NCBI GenBank assembly: GCA_016874755.1
Contig: VGTH01000037.1
Span: 1-54,908 of the forward strand
Direction of reading: 5' to 3'
DNA from: Deltaproteobacteria bacterium
GTDB taxonomy: Bacteria > Desulfobacterota > Binatia > UBA9968
Length of the DNA: 54,908 nt
Shown: one piece after another, positions 42,047-49,857 of the stretch
How the letters are laid out: each line of letters begins with the position of its first letter
Numbering within the stretch: the first letter of the stretch is position 1
Notes under the pieces: generated by a model
Database searches by the model: none
Seen by the model: the letters and a program-made list of their open reading frames with translations, nothing else
Told to the model about the DNA's origin: nothing
Translations under genes and position numbers: made by a program

Positions 42047-42757
42047 CTAGTCGCTTTTGCGGCTTTTCGCGGTGGAGGTACTTGGCGCGCATACTCCAGC
42101 GGCGGGGAGTAGCGCCATTTCGAGCGATAGCTGTTCAGCCGGCGGGTTCTTTTGCATGCGATTGGCCTCGAGCTGGCCTGGCATCGGCGCTGGACTTTCT
42201 TCGCTCACTTGCAAGGCGGGAATTGCAAACTCACGGTTGTTCAGCACGAGCTTGCCGGTGACCGGCAAGCGCTTGCGCATCGACGTAACCGTATGGCAGC
42301 CGTGGCCGGCCAGCTGGGCGACCTGCAGCACCCGCTCCGTCGGTGTGCCGCTCTTGATGCGAATCGTAAACTCGAAGCTCTTGGTTGCGCTGGCGAAGTC
42401 GCCCAGGCGGCGCTGCACGCTCATGTCGTAGGCCATGCACAAATCCAGCTCGGCGTCGTCGATGGCGACGCCATGGCGCGCGGCAAACCACGCCATCTTG
42501 CTGAACATGCAAAACCCGATGGAAGCGACGATGAATTGGAGCGCCGACGGACCGCGGCCGGTTTCGCTCTGGTACGGCTCGTGATTGCAGGAGACTGTCA
42601 GGTCGGAGACCGACTCGATGCGGGAGAGTTGGTCGTTTAAGCGAATGACGGCGCGCTGGACTAAGATATAGTCCGCGTCGTCGCCCGCTGATTCTCGTTT
42701 TTCCTCGTAAGCTACGCGAAATTTTCCGAGATCGATGCTTCCCGGAACCGTGGCCAT
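42047..42757 (-). CDS. OsmC-family protein
   Basis: The 236-aa protein has the OsmC fold. The first redox Cys lies in VASIGFCMFSKMAWFAARHG and the second in AGHGCHTVTSMRKRLPV, with SVSDLTVSCNHEPYQSETGRGPSALQF before them. Classic members reduce organic hydroperoxides with the two cysteines. The extra C-terminal 50 residues are low-complexity. The start lies only three bases after the stop of the xanthine-dehydrogenase-type gene and lacks its own ribosome box, so the two are translationally coupled. Confidence 0.8.
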   Translation of the reverse strand: MATVPGSIDLGKFRVAYEEKRESAGDDADYILVQRAVIRLNDQLSRIESVSDLTVSCNHEPYQSETGRGPSALQFIVASIGFCMFSKMAWFAARHGVAIDDAELDLCMAYDMSVQRRLGDFASATKSFEFTIRIKSGTPTERVLQVAQLAGHGCHTVTSMRKRLPVTGKLVLNNREFAIPALQVSEESPAPMPGQLEANRMQKNPPAEQLSLEMALLPAAGVCAPSTSTAKSRKSD

Positions 42758-42760
42758 GCG

Positions 42761-44989
42761 TCACTTCGCGCCGTTGAGCGCCTCGTAGATTTTCTCCGCA
42801 GTGATCGGCAGGCTGGTGATGCGCACGCCGCAGGCGTCCGCCACCGCGTTGGCGATCGCCGCCGCGGTCGGCACGTTGGCGGTCTCGCCGATCGGCATGC
42901 TGGCGTAGGGCCCAGCGCCCTTTTCACGCTCGAAGACCGAGCTGCGAAACGTCGGCACGTCTTTGATGGTGGGAATCTTGTACTCGCCGAAGTTAGCGGT
43001 CGCGACTTTGCCGTCGTTGATGGTGACTTGCTCCATCAGCGCATAGCCGATGCCGGTCATCGCCGCGCCTTCGATCTGCCCCTGGTGCATGAGCGGGTTT
43101 AACACCGTGCCGCCGTTGTGCGTCGAGGTGAATTTTCTCAGCTGCACTTGGCCGGTGGCCGGATCGACTTCCACCTCGGCGATCTGCACGCACATCGACG
43201 CTTCGTGGACCTTCTTGTTGTTGTCGTAGGTCGCTTCGACGCGAATCGGCCCGCCGTTAGCTTTGACCAAGTCAGCATAGGACAAGCGCCGCTCCATGCG
43301 TGGATGGAGCACCGCACCCTTGGCAAGCTGCATCTGCGCCGCATCGCCGCCCATCTGGCTCGCCGCAGCCTGCTTCACCGCTTCGGTGAGCTTGAGCGCG
43401 GCTTGATAGCCGGCGTTGCCGTAGACACGCGTGGCGCGGCTGCCGCCGACGCCGGTGTCTTTGACGCCGTCTTGAGTATTCAATTGTTGAAAACGAATTT
43501 GGCTGAGCGGAACCTTCAGCTCTTCGGCGACGATCTCGCTCAGCACGGTGTAAGTGCCCGCGCCCTGATCGGCCATAGCGGAGGAGATTGTCACCAAGCC
43601 CTTGTCGTCGAGCGTCAGCGCCACCGTGCCGATGCCGCCGTTGGCCATCCATTGGACAAAGGCCACGCCGCGGCCGATGTTTTTCCCTTTGGGCCGGTTG
43701 TAGCCGGAGTCTTCCAGCGCCTGTTTGAGCGTCTCTTCGGTTTTGATGTAGCCGACCTCTTCGCCGATGGGGTCGATGTCGCCGTCATGCATCAAATTTT
43801 TCTGGCGGAACTTGAGCGGGTCGATGCCGAGCTTTTTCGCCACGATGTCGAGATGGCTTTCGTTGGCGAAAAACCCTTGCGGATCGCCCGGCGAGCGCAT
43901 GTGGCCGCAGGGAACCTTGTTGGTGTAGACCATGTGCTCTTCGATCAAGCAGTGTGAAATCTTGTAGGGACCGGCCGAACCGTGCGGGCCGGCGAGAAAC
44001 GCGTTCGGTTTGAAGGCGCCATAGGCACCACTGTCGAAGACAAAATCCATGTGATGGGCGACGATAGTACCGTCTTTTTTCACACCGGTTTTGACTTTGA
44101 TGATCGAGGCGTGGCGCGGGTTGCCGGCGATAAACTCTTCTTCGTAGTCCATCACCAACTTGACCGGCCTGCCGGCCGCCTTGGAGAGCAAGTAAACCAC
44201 CGCGACGTCCATAAAGTCGCCCTTGCCGCCGAAATCGCCGCCGATGAAAACCGGATTGACGACCAATTTTTCATGGGGCAATTGCAACGCGTTGCCGACC
44301 TGCTCGCGAATCGCGAAGGGCACTTTGCTGCAGCACCAGATCTGCGCTGAGCCGTCGGTCTTGGTGTCGACGATGCAGGAATGCGGTTCGATGTAAGCGT
44401 GGTGCACCACTGGCGTGGTGAAGGTGTTCTCAAAAACCATGTCAGCTTGAGCAAAGCCAGTGGCGATGTCGCCCTTCTTCCAGGTGTAGTAGACGAACTC
44501 GTTGGTCGGGCCGTCGAGCGGCTTGGGCAAACCCTTGTAGCTAGCAACGTCAGGGTGGATTCTCTTCGAGCCGGGCCTGAGGGCTTCGACGGGATCGAGT
44601 AGCGGCTCGCTCTCTTGGTACTCGATCTCGATCAGGTTCAGCGCCTCTTCGGCTATATCCTCGGTCTCCGCCGCGACGGCAGCGATTTTTTCGCCGGCAA
44701 AGCGAACTTCGTCGTCGGCGATGATCGGCATGTCGTAGAGGCGCCGGCCGATTTTCAAACCGCGGCAATCGGCGCCGGTGAGCACGGCGTGCACGCCCTT
44801 CAAAGCGCGCGCCTTGCTGATGTCGATGTTTTTGATTTTGCCCGACGGCACCTGGCTGCGCAGCAATTTGCCCCACAGCATGCCGGGCAGCGTCACGTCG
44901 ACGGTGTATTTCGCCTGACCGCTGACCTTCAACTCACCTTCGATTCTCGGCGTGGGGTTACCGATGAACTGTTTGCCTGCTGCTGCCAT
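42761..44989 (-). CDS. Xanthine dehydrogenase-family molybdopterin-binding large subunit (orphan)
   Basis: The 742-aa protein is a full-length Mo-binding large subunit. It has PTPRIEGELKVSGQAKYTVDV at the start, NPVFIGGDFGGKGDF, HMRSPGDPQGFFANE with the conserved Arg, GGSRATRVYGNAG, and the catalytic Glu in MPIGETANVPTAAAIANAV. Enzymes of this family hydroxylate or dehydroxylate heterocycles, aldehydes or CoA-bound phenols. The 2Fe-2S and FAD subunits normally encoded next to it are missing from the window. Relatives include 4-hydroxybenzoyl-CoA reductase HcrA and CO dehydrogenase-like proteins, but I cannot assign a substrate. Confidence 0.88.
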   Translation of the reverse strand: MAAAGKQFIGNPTPRIEGELKVSGQAKYTVDVTLPGMLWGKLLRSQVPSGKIKNIDISKARALKGVHAVLTGADCRGLKIGRRLYDMPIIADDEVRFAGEKIAAVAAETEDIAEEALNLIEIEYQESEPLLDPVEALRPGSKRIHPDVASYKGLPKPLDGPTNEFVYYTWKKGDIATGFAQADMVFENTFTTPVVHHAYIEPHSCIVDTKTDGSAQIWCCSKVPFAIREQVGNALQLPHEKLVVNPVFIGGDFGGKGDFMDVAVVYLLSKAAGRPVKLVMDYEEEFIAGNPRHASIIKVKTGVKKDGTIVAHHMDFVFDSGAYGAFKPNAFLAGPHGSAGPYKISHCLIEEHMVYTNKVPCGHMRSPGDPQGFFANESHLDIVAKKLGIDPLKFRQKNLMHDGDIDPIGEEVGYIKTEETLKQALEDSGYNRPKGKNIGRGVAFVQWMANGGIGTVALTLDDKGLVTISSAMADQGAGTYTVLSEIVAEELKVPLSQIRFQQLNTQDGVKDTGVGGSRATRVYGNAGYQAALKLTEAVKQAAASQMGGDAAQMQLAKGAVLHPRMERRLSYADLVKANGGPIRVEATYDNNKKVHEASMCVQIAEVEVDPATGQVQLRKFTSTHNGGTVLNPLMHQGQIEGAAMTGIGYALMEQVTINDGKVATANFGEYKIPTIKDVPTFRSSVFEREKGAGPYASMPIGETANVPTAAAIANAVADACGVRITSLPITAEKIYEALNGAK

Positions 44990-45034
44990 TGCGCGACCTC
45001 CTGACTCCGAAGAAAAAATCTATTTGGATGGGTG

Positions 45035-45070
45035 GATTCCGCTTCGCCCCCTCGAGCGCGAAGCGGAATC
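45035..45070 (-). terminator. Hairpin after the tRNA-Asn gene
   Basis: A 13-bp perfect stem (GATTCCGCTTCGC with its complement) encloses a 10-base loop. It starts six bases from the end of the tRNA on the minus strand. A T run follows only some 14 bases later, so its strength as a terminator is uncertain. Confidence 0.5.
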
Positions 45071-45075
45071 GAAGC

Positions 45076-45151
45076 TGGCTCCCCGGGACGGGCTCGAACC
45101 GCCGACCCGGTGATTAACAGTCACCTGCTCTACCAACTGAGCTACCGGGGA
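45076..45151 (-). tRNA. tRNA-Asn (anticodon GTT), CCA encoded
   Basis: The 76-base sequence on the minus strand folds as a cloverleaf: acceptor TCCCCGG with CCGGGGA, D arm AGCTCAGTTGGTAGAGC, anticodon stem GGTGA/TCACC with loop CTGTTAA (GTT at positions 34-36), T arm with GGTTCGAGCC, discriminator G and genomic CCA. No integrase gene or direct repeat of the tRNA end is nearby. Confidence 0.97.
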
Positions 45152-45226
45152 AGTAAACGATTTATTTATTTAGCATACGACATTTAGAAATTCTAGGCAC
45201 TGAGCACGTAAACAGCCCGCAATCAA

Positions 45227-45691
45227 TCACACCAACCGCAGCGCTTTCAGCTCCTCCGCCATGCGCTGGTGGTGCGTCGCCGGCCAAAAGATGCGCCGGC
45301 ACTTGGGGCACCAAGAAAACTCCGCCTGAGTGGCAAACACATAGGGCGGCACGATCGTTTCGACCGTTGTTTTATCCCTTGGCTGCAGCACCGCGTTGCA
45401 AGTCAAGCAGCGCGAGAACAGTTTGCCGGCACAGTTTAGCCCGCACTGACGCATCACCTGCTGGAGCTGCTCACGATGATGGTCGCTGGCGATGAAAATA
45501 AACGGCGGCGGCTGTTTCTGTTTGAGCTTGCGGTCACGCGTTAGAATCAACCGGCTCTCGCGCCGCGCCGCGCGGATGAGCCCGTAGCCCGACAGGTGCT
45601 TGCCATAGATCACATCTTGGCCAAGCACCCGCAGCCACTTGGCCAAGCGCCCAAGCATGCGGTCGGCGGCAAATTTGATTTCTTGCGCCAT
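45227..45691 (-). CDS. Mut7-C RNase-domain protein with zinc-binding cysteines
   Basis: The 154-aa protein has the Mut7-C/DUF82 pattern: KFAADRMLGRLAKWLRVLGQDVIYG, SRLILTRDRKLK with the PIN-like acidic residues, and a C-terminal CLTC...WCPKCRRIFW zinc ribbon. It is a predicted RNase. The start at 45691 gives the normal family N-terminus (MAQEIKFAADRMLG); the longer start adds 13 residues with no homology. It lies upstream of, and in the same direction as, the tRNA-Asn gene. Confidence 0.85.
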   Translation of the reverse strand: MAQEIKFAADRMLGRLAKWLRVLGQDVIYGKHLSGYGLIRAARRESRLILTRDRKLKQKQPPPFIFIASDHHREQLQQVMRQCGLNCAGKLFSRCLTCNAVLQPRDKTTVETIVPPYVFATQAEFSWCPKCRRIFWPATHHQRMAEELKALRLV

Positions 45692-45787
45692 CTTTATTAT
45701 TCGCTTGAGTTTCAACCAAAGGCCTAACATATACTCGTAGCCAACTCACGCTAAAGAGCGGCTGCGAAAATAAGTTTCCGAACTTGG

Positions 45788-45812
45788 CGTCCTTTGCGCC
45801 TTTGCGCGAGAT
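45788..45812. repeat. CTTTGCGC-type spacer repeat
   Basis: Its reverse complement TCTCGCGCAAAGGCGC and following bases match the tract at 24491 with about three changes over 25 bases. It lies in the spacer before the esterase gene. Being dispersed and near genes, it belongs with the other short spacer repeats in the window. Confidence 0.6.
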
Positions 45813-45842
45813 ATTCCCAGTCTGCTGTTGCAGGAGGCTCCC

Positions 45843-46499
45843 ATGAACTTAGTTCACACAATCTACGAACCCGACGGCCCCGGGCCGCACCCGACAATTC
45901 TCACCCTGCACGGCCGCGGCGCCAACGCCTTCGACCTGCTCGGCTTGGCGCCCTACCTTTGCGGCGGCAAGTTCATGATGATTTGCCCCCAGGGGCCGCT
46001 CGAAACACCCATCGGTCCGAACCAGGTTGGCTACGCCTGGTACCCGCTCAGCATGGGCGGCCCGGTCGACGTGACGGCAATGCTCGCGTCGCAAAAGGCC
46101 TTGAGAGAATTCACCGAGGAGTGTCCGAAACGCTACCCCGTCGACCCCAAGCGCTTCGCCGTTTTGGGCTTCAGCCAAGGCGGCGTGATGGCGTACGGGC
46201 TAGCCCTAGCAAATCCCAGCCGCTTCACCGCGTTGGCCGCGCTCAGCTCTTGGCTGGCCAAAGAATTGGTCGCCGAGCAAGGTGTCGGCACAGGTGTCGA
46301 AACGCTGCCGACTTTGGTGCAGCACGGCACCCATGACCCGACGATTCAAGTCGACCGCGCGCGCGAGTCCGTCGAAGCGCTGCGCCAATATCGCCTGCCG
46401 CTCACGTATAAAGAATACGACATGGGCCACGAGATTTCCGCGCGCAGCCTAAACGACCTCTCCGCCTGGCTAGACGAAAAGGTCGCCAGAAACACTTAG
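45843..46499 (+). CDS. Phospholipase/carboxylesterase-family alpha/beta hydrolase
   Basis: The 218-aa alpha/beta hydrolase has TILTLHGRGANAFDLLGLAPYL (oxyanion region), the nucleophile elbow VLGFSQGGVMAYGLA, the catalytic Asp in QHGTHDPTIQV and the His in YDMGHEISA. This is the carboxylesterase/thioesterase (YpfH-like) family that cuts short acyl esters. The length is normal. The ATG at 45843 follows AGGAGG; the upstream ATG at 45828 has no ribosome box. The stop codon lies inside the hairpin repeat at 46496-46523. Confidence 0.85.
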   Translation: MNLVHTIYEPDGPGPHPTILTLHGRGANAFDLLGLAPYLCGGKFMMICPQGPLETPIGPNQVGYAWYPLSMGGPVDVTAMLASQKALREFTEECPKRYPVDPKRFAVLGFSQGGVMAYGLALANPSRFTALAALSSWLAKELVAEQGVGTGVETLPTLVQHGTHDPTIQVDRARESVEALRQYRLPLTYKEYDMGHEISARSLNDLSAWLDEKVARNT

Positions 46500-46523
46500 G
46501 GGCGACCGATTGGTCGCCCCTAA
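46496..46523. repeat. GGGGCGACC hairpin element, first copy (likely bidirectional terminator)
   Basis: A perfect 12-bp inverted repeat built on TTAGGGGCGACC with a GATT loop lies between two convergent genes and includes the esterase stop codon. A second, imperfect copy with GGGGCGACCGGCTGGTCG is at 48487-48511, also between convergent genes. The shared sequence suggests a dispersed element reused as a terminator. Confidence 0.7.
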
Positions 46524-46555
46524 TCTGAAATCTGGAATTTGTAGTCTGGAATTCT
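46521..46555. repeat. Heptamer array (unit AATCTGG type) after the esterase gene
   Basis: Five 7-base units of the type NAATCTG/GAATTTG follow directly on the hairpin element. The unit is the same type as in the array at 21674-21710. Confidence 0.7.
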
Positions 46556-46570
46556 TCGCGCCAGCGAAGA

Positions 46571-47446
46571 TTAGCGCATGTAGCTCAAGTCCTTCGACAT
46601 CGCTTCGAGGCGGCGGATGCGCTCTTCCATCGCCGGGTGGGTGCCAAACAGCGACGCGAAGCTGCTGCCGCTAAGCGGGCTGACGATGAACATATGAGCG
46701 GTGGCGTTCTGGGTGCCCTGACTCACCTGCAGCGGAATATTCTGCGCCCCCATGTGCAGCTTGCGCAGCGCGTTGGCCAGCGCCATCGGGTCGCCGGCGA
46801 TCTTCGCGCCGGTGGCATCCGCCATGTATTCGCGCGAGCGCGACACCGCCATTTGGATCAACATCGCCGCAATCGGCGCCACTATCATCATAAAGATCAA
46901 GCCGAACATGCCACCGCCGCCGCCTTCTTCACGGTCGCGGTTGCCGCCAAACATGGCGGCAACCTGGCCCATCTGGGCGAGATAGCTGATCGCGCCGGCC
47001 AGCGTCGCAGCGATGCTGCTGATCAAGATATCGCGGTTTTTCACGTGGGCGAGCTCGTGGCCGATCACGCCGCCGAGCTCTTGGCGATTCAAGATGCGGC
47101 GAATCCCTTGGGTCACTGCCACCGCGGCATGCTCCGGATTGCGCCCGGTGGCGAAAGCGTTCGGCGTGTCTTCCGGGATAACATAAACCTTCGGCATCGG
47201 CAGGCCGCCCTTGGTGGCCAGCTCGCGCACCATGTTGTAGAGCTCGGGGTCCTCGTTGGGTCCGACTTCTTGGCCGCCGTACATCTTGAGCACGATCTTG
47301 TCGCTAAACCAGTAGCTGAAGAAGTTCATGGCGCCGGCCAAGATCAGCGCCATCACTGCGCCGTTGGGGCCGCCGACCATCTGGCCGATCCACACCACCA
47401 ACGCGGTTAGCACTGCGAGGAGAATCGTGGTTCGAAAACCATTCAT
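46571..47446 (-). CDS. htpX: HtpX-type membrane zinc metalloprotease
   Basis: The 291-aa M48 protease has two N-terminal membrane helices (about residues 7-22 and 28-50), the zinc motif HELAH in [13 protein letters not shown], two further helices (about 152-168 and 185-205) and the third ligand Glu in [12 protein letters not shown]. The C-terminal [14 protein letters not shown] and [17 protein letters not shown] are typical. HtpX degrades misfolded membrane proteins. A sigma-70 promoter and an AAAGGAGGG box precede the start. The length and order are those of the family. Confidence 0.95.
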   Translation of the reverse strand: MNGFRTTILLAVLTALVVWIGQMVGGPNGAVMALILAGAMNFFSYWFSDKIVLKMYGGQEVGPNEDPELYNMVRELATKGGLPMPKVYVIPEDTPNAFATGRNPEHAAVAVTQGIRRILNRQELGGVIGHELAHVKNRDILISSIAATLAGAISYLAQMGQVAAMFGGNRDREEGGGGGMFGLIFMMIVAPIAAMLIQMAVSRSREYMADATGAKIAGDPMALANALRKLHMGAQNIPLQVSQGTQNATAHMFIVSPLSGSSFASLFGTHPAMEERIRRLEAMSKDLSYMR

Positions 47447-47473
47447 ACTCTGCCCTCCTTTAAGTGTGCAGGT

Positions 47474-47501
47474 ATCCTACGAAATAACTAGACCATGTCA
47501 A
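47474..47501 (-). promoter_or_regulatory. Sigma-70 promoter of htpX
   Basis: On the minus strand a perfect TTGACA (47496-47501) is followed after 16 bases by TAGGAT (47474-47479). The start codon lies 28 bases beyond the -10, which leaves room for the AAAGGAGGG ribosome site. Confidence 0.6.
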
Positions 47502-47617
47502 GTAAGAAGTCATTGTCGCGAATTTGCGTATGGTGCGATGACATTTCAAGGGGGTCGTTTCCAACTTGCGCGAATTTGCCTATGATTCGCCCATCTTCAT
47601 TAAAATAGGAGCCACTC

Positions 47618-48490
47618 ATGAGAGTCGGCGTGGTGTTTCCGCAAACTGAAATCGGCAGCGATCCGGCTGTCATCAAAGACTATGCGCAAGCGGCGGAGGA
47701 GTTGGGCTATCTGCATATTTTAGTCTACGATCACGTTGTCGGCGCCAACAGCGCCAGCCGGCCCAACTGGCGCGCGCCCTACACTCACTTAGACAGTTTT
47801 CACGAACCCTTGGTTCTGTTCGGTTATCTGGCTGGGGTGACCAAGAAGATCGAATTCACCACCGGGATTATTATTTTGCCGCAGCGCCAGACCGTCCTGG
47901 TCGCCAAGCAAGCCGCAGCGCTCGACGTGCTAAGCCGCGGCCGGCTGCGCTTGGGTATTGGCATCGGCTGGAACGCGGTCGAATACGAAGCGCTGGGCGA
48001 AAACTTCAACAACCGCGGCAAGCGCTCCGAAGAGCAGATCGAGCTCATGCGCAAGCTCTGGACCGAAGACGCCGTGACGTTTACCGGCAAATGGCACAAG
48101 ATCACCGACGCCGGCATAAACCCTTTGCCGGTGCAGCGACCGATCCCGATCTGGTTCGGCGCGACCGATGATCGCGCGCTGCGCCGCTTGGCTAAACATG
48201 GCGACGGTTGGTTTCCGTTGATGGCACCCGACGACAAATGCCAAGCCGCGATTGAGAAGGTCCGCGGCTACGCCCGCGCGGCGGGGCGGGATCCGGCGCA
48301 GATCGGCATCGAAGGAAGAATCAATTTCGGCCAGGGCTCTGTGGAAAGTTGGCTCAAAGAGCTGGAAGCCTGGAAGAAACTCGGCGCCACCCACGTGAGC
48401 GTCAACACGATGAAGTCGGGACTAGCAAACCCCACAGCTCATATTGAAGCGATCCGCCGCTTCAAGAAAGCGATTGCGGCGATTTTGTAG
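47618..48490 (+). CDS. Luciferase-like (LLM-class, probably F420-dependent) oxidoreductase
   Basis: The 290-aa TIM-barrel protein has the bacterial-luciferase/F420 family pattern: MRVGVVFPQTEIGSDPAVIKDYAQAAEELGY, IEFTTGIIILPQRQTVLVAKQAAALDVLSRGRLRLGIGIGWN, EALGENFNNRGKRSEEQI and PIPIWFGATDDRALRRLAKHGDGWFP. Flavin or F420 use cannot be fixed from motifs alone, though this subfamily in related genomes is usually annotated as F420-dependent. A possible -10 TATGAT (47581-47586) and a TAGGAGC box precede the start. Confidence 0.85.
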   Translation: MRVGVVFPQTEIGSDPAVIKDYAQAAEELGYLHILVYDHVVGANSASRPNWRAPYTHLDSFHEPLVLFGYLAGVTKKIEFTTGIIILPQRQTVLVAKQAAALDVLSRGRLRLGIGIGWNAVEYEALGENFNNRGKRSEEQIELMRKLWTEDAVTFTGKWHKITDAGINPLPVQRPIPIWFGATDDRALRRLAKHGDGWFPLMAPDDKCQAAIEKVRGYARAAGRDPAQIGIEGRINFGQGSVESWLKELEAWKKLGATHVSVNTMKSGLANPTAHIEAIRRFKKAIAAIL

Positions 48491-48511
48491 GGGCGACCGG
48501 CTGGTCGTCCG
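48487..48511. repeat. GGGGCGACC hairpin element, second copy
   Basis: TAGGGGCGACCGGCTGGTCG and the bases after it repeat the element at 46496-46523 with a few changes. It again starts at the stop codon of a plus-strand gene and lies between convergent genes. Confidence 0.6.
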
Positions 48512-48520
48512 GCTTCGGTC

Positions 48521-49753
48521 CTATTTTAGTGTTTGCGCCTGCGGCCGGCGCGCCAGAAACATCAAGAACATCGACAGCAAACTGACAATCGCGAAGATCG
48601 TAAACGCCACGGCATAGCTCTTGGTGAGATCATAGCACAGCCCGGCAATGATCGGGCCGAGAAATGTCCCGCAAGTAGTGATCGATCGGCTGACGCCCTG
48701 AATGGTTGCGAAGGCTTTGGTGCCAAAATAATCGGCGCGAATCGGTTCCTGCAGCGACGCCAGGCCGCCGTAGGCGAGCGAGTAGACGATCATCATCGTC
48801 GTAAACGCCAGCGAACCCGCGGCCCAGCCCATCACGCATACCGACACACTCAACGCCAGCAGCAGCCCCATCACAAGCTTGCGCTTGTCGACCATGTCGC
48901 CCAACCACCCCATGCCGATGCGCGCCGGAGCGCCGATCAAGGCCGACACGCCGAGGAGGCGGCTTGCCGCTTCGGTGCTCCAACCGCGGTCGACCAGTAA
49001 AATAACGAAGTGCACCGAAACGCCTTCGGTGACCATGTGGCGCAGCGCCATGGAGACTGACAGGAACCAAAATGCTTTCAGCCGCAGCACTTCTTTTAAA
49101 CTAAATTGCGGATCGACGGTCGCCTGCGCGCCGCTACCCGTGTGACCCGCAACAAGCGACTCCGTTTTGCGTTCTTCGCCGTCGGCGATGCGATTGATCA
49201 GGTAAGCGATCGGCAAGCTCATGGCAAAAAGGATCAAACCCGACAGCAGCGCCGCCGTGCGCCAGCCCCAAGCGACGATGATCGCGCCGACCAGCGGCAC
49301 GATGGCACCGGACAAGCCCGGTCCCATGCGAAAGATGCCGAAGGCGAAGCTGCGCCGTTCACGAAAAGTTTTGGCGATCAGCAAACTGATCGGCATGTGA
49401 TAGCCCAGGCTCGAACCGAGCACGATGCCGAGCACGATCGAAACGTAAAGCATCGGCAGCGAGTTGACGAAGCTGAGCGACAAAAAGCCTAAGGTGCAAA
49501 TGACGATACCGATGTACATGATGCGCTTGGGCCCGACGCGGTCGACGAAGTAGCCTTCGATGGGGCCGAGAATGCCGGCTTCGATGCGCGCCAGGGAAAA
49601 CGCCCCGGAGATCGCCGTGCGGCTCCAGCCGAACTCACGCTCGAAGGACGGAAAAAATGCGCTCATGCCGAAGTAGCTGAAACCGGTATTGACCGCGTGG
49701 GTAATGCAGCCAAGGATGACCAGCCACCATTTTCGTTCCATGTGGTAAACCAA
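48521..49753 (-). CDS. MFS transporter (monocarboxylate/oxalate-formate-like)
   Basis: The 410-aa protein has twelve predicted membrane helices and the MFS layout. It starts with WWLVILGCITHAVNTGFSYFGMSAFFPSFEREFGWSRT, and the loop 2-3 motif is VDRVGPKRIMYIG. A charged middle loop (ADGEERKTESLVAGH) and a second loop DMVDKRKLVMGL follow. This resembles the monocarboxylate/oxalate:formate antiporter branch, which carries small organic acids. It starts just upstream of, and divergent from, the dipeptidase gene, 104 bases apart. Confidence 0.85.
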   Translation of the reverse strand: MVYHMERKWWLVILGCITHAVNTGFSYFGMSAFFPSFEREFGWSRTAISGAFSLARIEAGILGPIEGYFVDRVGPKRIMYIGIVICTLGFLSLSFVNSLPMLYVSIVLGIVLGSSLGYHMPISLLIAKTFRERRSFAFGIFRMGPGLSGAIVPLVGAIIVAWGWRTAALLSGLILFAMSLPIAYLINRIADGEERKTESLVAGHTGSGAQATVDPQFSLKEVLRLKAFWFLSVSMALRHMVTEGVSVHFVILLVDRGWSTEAASRLLGVSALIGAPARIGMGWLGDMVDKRKLVMGLLLALSVSVCVMGWAAGSLAFTTMMIVYSLAYGGLASLQEPIRADYFGTKAFATIQGVSRSITTCGTFLGPIIAGLCYDLTKSYAVAFTIFAIVSLLSMFLMFLARRPQAQTLK

Positions 49754-49857
49754 CTCCCAGCAGGCAACCGCGAAATTCCCGCCAGACTAGCGGAAATCGG
49801 CGACCAAGGAAACGCGACTTGGCGTTTTGCCGTCTGTTCATGCTATCCAGTAGTTGC

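Noticed and set aside
42761-44989. Naming the large Mo subunit HcrA (4-hydroxybenzoyl-CoA reductase)
   Set aside because: Tempting next to aromatic genes, but the partner subunits are missing and no HcrA-specific motif could be seen.
45076-45151. tRNA-Asn as an integration site of a genomic island
   Set aside because: No integrase, no repeated tRNA 3' end and no mobile genes are visible on either side.
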